Below are positions 6,117-8,259 of a DNA stretch of 8,259 nt, in pieces; position 1 is the first letter of the stretch; each line of letters starts with the position of its first letter. Source of the DNA: an uncultured Porphyromonadaceae bacterium. Its GTDB lineage: Bacteria > Bacteroidota > Bacteroidia > Bacteroidales > Muribaculaceae. Where the stretch lies: assembly GCA_900554265.1 (NCBI GenBank), contig USGZ01000059.1:1-8259 (forward strand), in the 5' to 3' direction. The position numbers were made by a program, and so were the translations under genes. The notes under the pieces are model-generated. The model saw only the letters and a list, made by a program, of their open reading frames with translations, searched no databases and was not told the DNA's origin.

Positions 6117-6805
6117 CAGAACTCGAATATTGAATAAGTGATGCTGATTCCTATGAAGGGCTCGAAGCCCTGGCCGGTATAGCCCAAACCAACGCTCGGT
6201 CCGATATGCCACCGCTTGGGTGGCTTCCATTCCGCCCTTGTGACAATCGTCGTCGGCGCATAAACCCGCAGGCTGTCGAGTCGCGGGTCAAGAGGCCCGC
6301 TGACCCAGGCATCGAAAGCGCTGTCGCCGTAATGCCGCTGCACGATAGGCAGCTCGATATCCGCGCTGTCCCCGACTGCTTCTGTCCCTTTTTGTTCCGG
6401 CTTCCGAGCTTCAGCGAGGAAAAATCCGCAGTCGTTTATTTGTCCTGCCCGGAGCTTTAGCTCCGCGGAAGAAGTATCAGCCCAAATCCCCGCGAAGCGG
6501 TTTTTGTTCCAGCTTGGCAGCTTTAGCTGCCAAAATTGGTCGCCCGCAAGTGTTTGTCCCGGCTTGGCAGTTTCAGTTGCCAAAAAGCTCCTCGTTCCTC
6601 GTCCCTCGTCCCTCGTCCCTTTTATCACGACCCGGTAAGTCTCGTATCGGACCAGATGGCTATCGGAGGGCGCCGGAGAAAATCGGCGAATCGTATCGTA
6701 AGCCGTTTCGGTCTCAATCGTCGGCTGTTCACCTGCGCTGAGGTATAAAGCGGCCGCAATACAGCCCGCCAGGAAAGCCGCGCCTATGTATAGCAGTGTC
6801 TTCAT
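6116..6805 (-). CDS. DUF6808-like membrane or lipoprotein of the lysis region, expanded by repeat elements
   Basis: 229 residues. Residues ~3-23 form one hydrophobic segment (LLYIGAAFLAGCIAAALYL). It contains LAGC at 12-15, which fits a lipobox, so a lipoprotein is an alternative to an N-terminal anchor. Then TETAYDTIRRFSPAP and, near the end, DIELPIVQRHYGDSAFDAWV, LDSLRVYAPTTIV and a C-terminal Gly/aromatic strand ending in IFEF. This layout is what I know as DUF6808 from Bacteroidetes prophages, found beside amidase and holin. A spanin-like or envelope role is possible but unproven. Residues ~62-146 interrupt the pattern: they are encoded by a 7-bp tandem repeat (GTRDEGRGTRS) and four palindromic elements, giving the similar peptides FLATETAKPGQ, FWQLKLPSWNK, AELKLRAGQ and FFLAEARKPEQ. 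The frame stays open throughout. ATG at 6805 overlaps the amidase TGA (ATGA). Confidence 0.75.
   Translation of the reverse strand: MKTLLYIGAAFLAGCIAAALYLSAGEQPTIETETAYDTIRRFSPAPSDSHLVRYETYRVVIKGTRDEGRGTRSFLATETAKPGQTLAGDQFWQLKLPSWNKNRFAGIWADTSSAELKLRAGQINDCGFFLAEARKPEQKGTEAVGDSADIELPIVQRHYGDSAFDAWVSGPLDPRLDSLRVYAPTTIVTRAEWKPPKRWHIGPSVGLGYTGQGFEPFIGISITYSIFEF
6389..6424 (+). repeat. Palindromic repeat element, copy 3, inside the DUF6808-like gene
   Basis: TTTTTGTTCC (6389-6398), then a degenerate stem TTCCGAGCTTCAGCGAGGAA around the conserved centre GCTTCAGC, then an A-run. The GCGAAGC head is not recognisable. On the coding (minus) strand the centre reads GCT GAA GCT, giving the peptide LAEARKPEQ. 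Confidence 0.5.
6428..6470 (+). repeat. Palindromic repeat element, copy 4, inside the DUF6808-like gene
   Basis: GCAGTCG head, TTTATTTGTCC, then a perfect 7-bp stem CGGAGCT (6450-6456), loop TT, AGCTCCG (6459-6465). Coding-strand centre reads CTA AAG CTC, one base out of phase with copies 3 and 6, giving AELKLRAGQ. Confidence 0.6.
6492..6535 (+). repeat. Palindromic repeat element, copy 5, inside the DUF6808-like gene
   Basis: GCGAAGCGG, TTTTTGTTCC, AGC, then a perfect 9-bp stem TTGGCAGCT (6514-6522), loop TT, AGCTGCCAA (6525-6533), then AA. Nearly identical to copy 7 1.5 kb away. Coding-strand centre reads CTA AAG CTG, giving WQLKLPSWNKNRFAG. Confidence 0.8.
6542..6586 (+). repeat. Palindromic repeat element, copy 6, inside the DUF6808-like gene
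   Basis: GCCCGCAAG head, TGTTTGTCCCGGC, then stem TTGGCAGTT (6564-6572), loop TC, AGTTGCCAA (6575-6583) with two G-T wobble pairs, then AAA. Coding-strand centre reads ACT GAA ACT, giving LATETAKPGQTLAG. Confidence 0.7.
6592..6619 (+). repeat. Heptanucleotide tandem repeat, four units
   Basis: TCGTTCC followed by three exact copies of TCGTCCC, abutting copy 6 within 6 bases. On the coding strand it reads GGGACGA units. Since 7 is not a multiple of 3, the encoded peptide (GTRDEGRGTRS) repeats every 7 residues. A gain or loss of one unit would shift the frame of the DUF6808-like gene. Confidence 0.85.
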
Positions 6806-7479
6806 GCGTTCAGTGTTTTTTTGATATAGTTGATGATTCCGTCAACGTGCAGTTCCACTATCGTCCGAGTCCCATCATCCGAAAGCAGGAAATCGCAGTC
6901 CGCCTTGTTGTCCTGGAACAGCGACTCCGTCAGTACCGCCGGGCATGCCGTATGGGTCAGGATGTAGAAGTGTGCCTCATAGTCCGGGTCACCGTCGCTC
7001 CAGTCTGCCCGCATTGGCTTCTGTCTCCTGTCGTAGACGCCCTGCACTTGGAGAAGGGGGAAACGTTCCTTGTAGTCCTTCAGCCGCACGTCGGCGGCAT
7101 TCCAGAGCTCGGTGGCCAGCGCGTCGGCCTTTGTCTGCCCTGGCGAAGTATATACGCACCAGCCGCCTGCGCTCTTCCATTGGTCGCCCTCGCCGGCCGC
7201 ATTGCAGTGTATGGACACCAGCAGAACGTTGTCCTTCCCGTATTTCTCACAGTAGGCGTTGACCCGGCTGCATCTCTCGCGCAGTCTGATATCCTTGAGC
7301 TCCGGCACAAGGAGCCTGACCGCGACAGGCAAGTCGGACGAAGCAGCCCGCCGGTTAAGCTCCGCGAAAATCCTCTTCGCTATATCTCGGCTTTTGAGGT
7401 ATTCTCTGAGCCTGCCGTCCGGACTGCGCTTGCCGGGCGTGTCCTCGCCGTGGCCGTTGTCGATAAGAACTGTTACCAT
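6802..7479 (-). CDS. N-acetylmuramoyl-L-alanine amidase (Amidase_3 type, phage endolysin)
   Basis: 225 residues from the ATG at 7479. A longer in-frame reading to 7728 is rejected: its first 83 residues are Arg/His-rich and lie over the holin gene. Zinc amidases of this family cut the bond between N-acetylmuramate and L-alanine in peptidoglycan. The fold's landmarks are present: LIDNGHGEDTPG with the first zinc His at residue 10, Glu26 in DGRLREY, LLVSIHCNAAG with the second His at 91, and the catalytic Glu185 in PAVLTESLF. GGWCVYTSPG and DADALATEL-type helix (KADALATELWNAA) fit too. No signal peptide, so export would rely on the holin, whose stop lies 14 bases upstream. The TGA overlaps the start of the DUF6808-like gene. 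Confident as an amidase; it is the likely endolysin. Confidence 0.92.
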   Translation of the reverse strand: MVTVLIDNGHGEDTPGKRSPDGRLREYLKSRDIAKRIFAELNRRAASSDLPVAVRLLVPELKDIRLRERCSRVNAYCEKYGKDNVLLVSIHCNAAGEGDQWKSAGGWCVYTSPGQTKADALATELWNAADVRLKDYKERFPLLQVQGVYDRRQKPMRADWSDGDPDYEAHFYILTHTACPAVLTESLFQDNKADCDFLLSDDGTRTIVELHVDGIINYIKKTLNA

Positions 7480-7493
7480 TTTTAGACAATCTC

Positions 7494-7943
7494 TCAGTGA
7501 TGGGATGATGTGTCGCTTAATGCGTTGAATTGCTGGATTACCTTCATCGCGTCTTTCTTGTCGACGGCGCCGATGATGCCGTTGATGATGTCTGGCAGCT
7601 CCTGCATGTGGCTCTTGCGTCGGTTCGCGTGCTCGAACATACTCTTGGCCTCTACCACTATCAGCCCTACTCCGAATAGCAACGCCACGAACGGCAGGAA
7701 GTAAAACCCGAAGAGTATCCCCAGGCAATCGACCAGGAACCCGATAAGCAGAAAGCGCCAGTACTCGCTCATCTTGGCTATGGTCGCGCGCAACTTGTGG
7801 GAGTGGACGCGTTTGTTAGTCTTTTTTGCCGTGTACACCCCGTCCCACAAGTCCAGCATGATGGCGATGATTACCAGGATGCTGATGACCAGGAAAACAC
7901 CCAGGAACAGGAAAATTTTGTCAAGTGATAAAATTGATTCCAT
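7494..7943 (-). CDS. Phage holin family protein
   Basis: 149 residues. Hydrophobic segments at ~10-30 (IFLFLGVFLVISILVIIAIM), ~63-82 (RFLLIGFLVDCLGILFGFYF) and ~83-97, separated by a basic cytoplasmic loop MLDLWDGVYTAKKTNKRVHS (~29-48). The acidic residue plus WDG followed by a Lys-rich loop is the signature of the Phage_holin_4-like family used by Bacteroidetes phages. Holins oligomerise in the inner membrane and open it at lysis time to let the endolysin out. The C-terminal ~50 residues (DIINGIIGAVDKKDAMKVIQ) are soluble and helical and end in His-His. The amidase gene follows after 14 bases, forming a lysis pair. ATG at 7943 gives the full first membrane segment. Confidence 0.88.
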   Translation of the reverse strand: MESILSLDKIFLFLGVFLVISILVIIAIMLDLWDGVYTAKKTNKRVHSHKLRATIAKMSEYWRFLLIGFLVDCLGILFGFYFLPFVALLFGVGLIVVEAKSMFEHANRRKSHMQELPDIINGIIGAVDKKDAMKVIQQFNALSDTSSHH

Positions 7944-7967
7944 GATTGGTTTGAGTATTAAATCTTA

Positions 7968-7987
7968 AAAATCCTACCCCGGATTTT
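7968..7987 (-). terminator. Possible weak terminator or leader hairpin upstream of the holin
   Basis: AAAATCC (7968-7974) pairs with GGATTTT (7981-7987) over a 6-base loop. On the minus strand the stem ends in TTTTT-rich sequence, so it could end transcripts from the acidic gene before the holin, or act as an attenuator in the holin leader. The stem is AT-rich and weak. The gap 7944-8042 shows no TAnnTTTG box on the minus strand. Confidence 0.35.
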
Positions 7988-8011
7988 CAGTCTAATTGGC
8001 CTAATTCCGGC

Positions 8012-8055
8012 GCGAAGCGCTTTTTGTCCAGGCTTGGCAGCTTCAGCTGCCAAAA
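8012..8055 (+). repeat. Palindromic repeat element, copy 7, at the end of the acidic gene
   Basis: The best copy: GCGAAGCG, CTTTTTGTCC, AGGC, then a perfect 9-bp stem TTGGCAGCT (8034-8042), loop TC, AGCTGCCAA (8045-8053), then AA. The loop, read on the minus strand, gives the TGA stop of the acidic gene (8045-8043), so the element defines that protein's C-terminus (TFGS). Confidence 0.8.
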
Positions 8056-8259
8056 GTGCCTTGAGCTTCCTGACCCTCGGGAGCCTCGCCTTCGCCGGCC
8101 GCTTCTTCCTGGCCCCCTTCATCGGGCGCCTCGGCCGCTCCTTCCCCCGGGGCTTCTTCCTCGCCGGCTTCCGCGGATTCCCCTTCGGGCACCTGAGTCT
8201 CCTCCCTGGTGGCCTCGTCGCTTTCCCCCTCTGCTTCTTTGGCCATTGCGGCCAGGCGG
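8043..8259 (-). CDS. Highly acidic low-complexity protein, C-terminal part
   Basis: The frame is open to the right edge of the window (RLAA precedes the ATG at 8246), so this is either a 67-residue protein or, more likely, the tail of a longer one. It is almost entirely Glu, Gly, Ala, Asp, Pro, Ser and Gln, with runs such as EAGEEEAPGEGAAEAPDEGG, and very few hydrophobic residues. It is disordered and strongly negative. I cannot assign a function. Acidic tails like this occur on phage scaffold and head proteins, but composition alone cannot tell. GC-rich repeats such as GAGG and GAAG underlie it, so a non-coding low-complexity stretch is an alternative. The stop is supplied by repeat copy 7. 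Confidence 0.5.
   Translation of the reverse strand, partial: RLAAMAKEAEGESDEATREETQVPEGESAEAGEEEAPGEGAAEAPDEGGQEEAAGEGEAPEGQEAQGTFGS

Noticed and set aside
6378..6586. Regularly spaced palindromic repeats resembling a CRISPR array
   Set aside because: Units diverge strongly in sequence, spacing is uneven (~48 to 67 bases), there are no unique same-length spacers and no cas genes, and the stretch is an open coding frame.
6796..7485. Long + strand frame opposite the amidase
   Set aside because: The minus strand has all zinc amidase motifs; the + frame is antisense shadow.
7480..7728. N-terminal extension of the amidase
   Set aside because: Arg/His-rich, no family match, and covers the end of the holin gene; the LIDNGHG catalytic domain starts right after the ATG at 7479.

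Overview
The window looks like part of a temperate phage or prophage from a high-GC gut Bacteroidales host. An Alistipes-like host fits the GC-rich coding sequence together with Bacteroidetes-type signals: a TAnnTTTG -7 box, a DUF6808-like lysis-region protein and a Bacteroidetes-style holin/amidase pair. The host assignment is inference. The first ~380 bases do not fit this picture. They encode part of an RpiR-type sugar-phosphate-sensing regulator with a Firmicutes flavour and break off out of frame inside a DNA methyltransferase fragment, so the left end is probably a recombination scar or an assembly chimera.

Layout. Bases 3-~385 (+): RpiR/SIS fragment. About 365-1207 (+): C-terminal part of a cytosine-5 DNA methyltransferase with four internal ~33-36-residue repeats in its recognition region. 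1167-1263: two copies of a palindromic repeat, one of which forms the end of the methyltransferase gene. 1305-1312: promoter -7 box almost abutting the next start. 1317-1688 (+): small protein with an AbrB-like start, joined by an ATGA overlap to 1685-4426 (+), a 913-residue phage structural protein, perhaps a tail nozzle or hub. 4457-4489: terminator hairpin between convergent units.

The right half is a tightly packed minus-strand unit, read from right to left: an acidic protein end (8259-8043), holin (7943-7494), zinc amidase (7479-6802), a DUF6808-like membrane or lipoprotein (6805-6116), then three related small helical proteins (6116-5595, 5567-5019, 5038-4511). Holin and amidase make a lysis cassette. 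The three paralogues probably belong to the virion or its assembly, but no function is known to me.

The most unusual signal is a family of about seven dispersed palindromic elements of ~36-44 bp. The consensus is GCGAAGCGnTTTTTGTCC, then 2-3 bases, then a 9-bp stem with a 2-base loop (TTGGCAGCT-TC-AGCTGCCAA), then AA. All copies have the same orientation. Two lie at and just after the methyltransferase end, four lie inside the DUF6808-like gene where they are read through in two different frames, and one supplies the stop codon of the acidic protein. This resembles protein-invading palindromic elements such as those of Rickettsia, but in a Bacteroidetes phage. I do not recognise the family.
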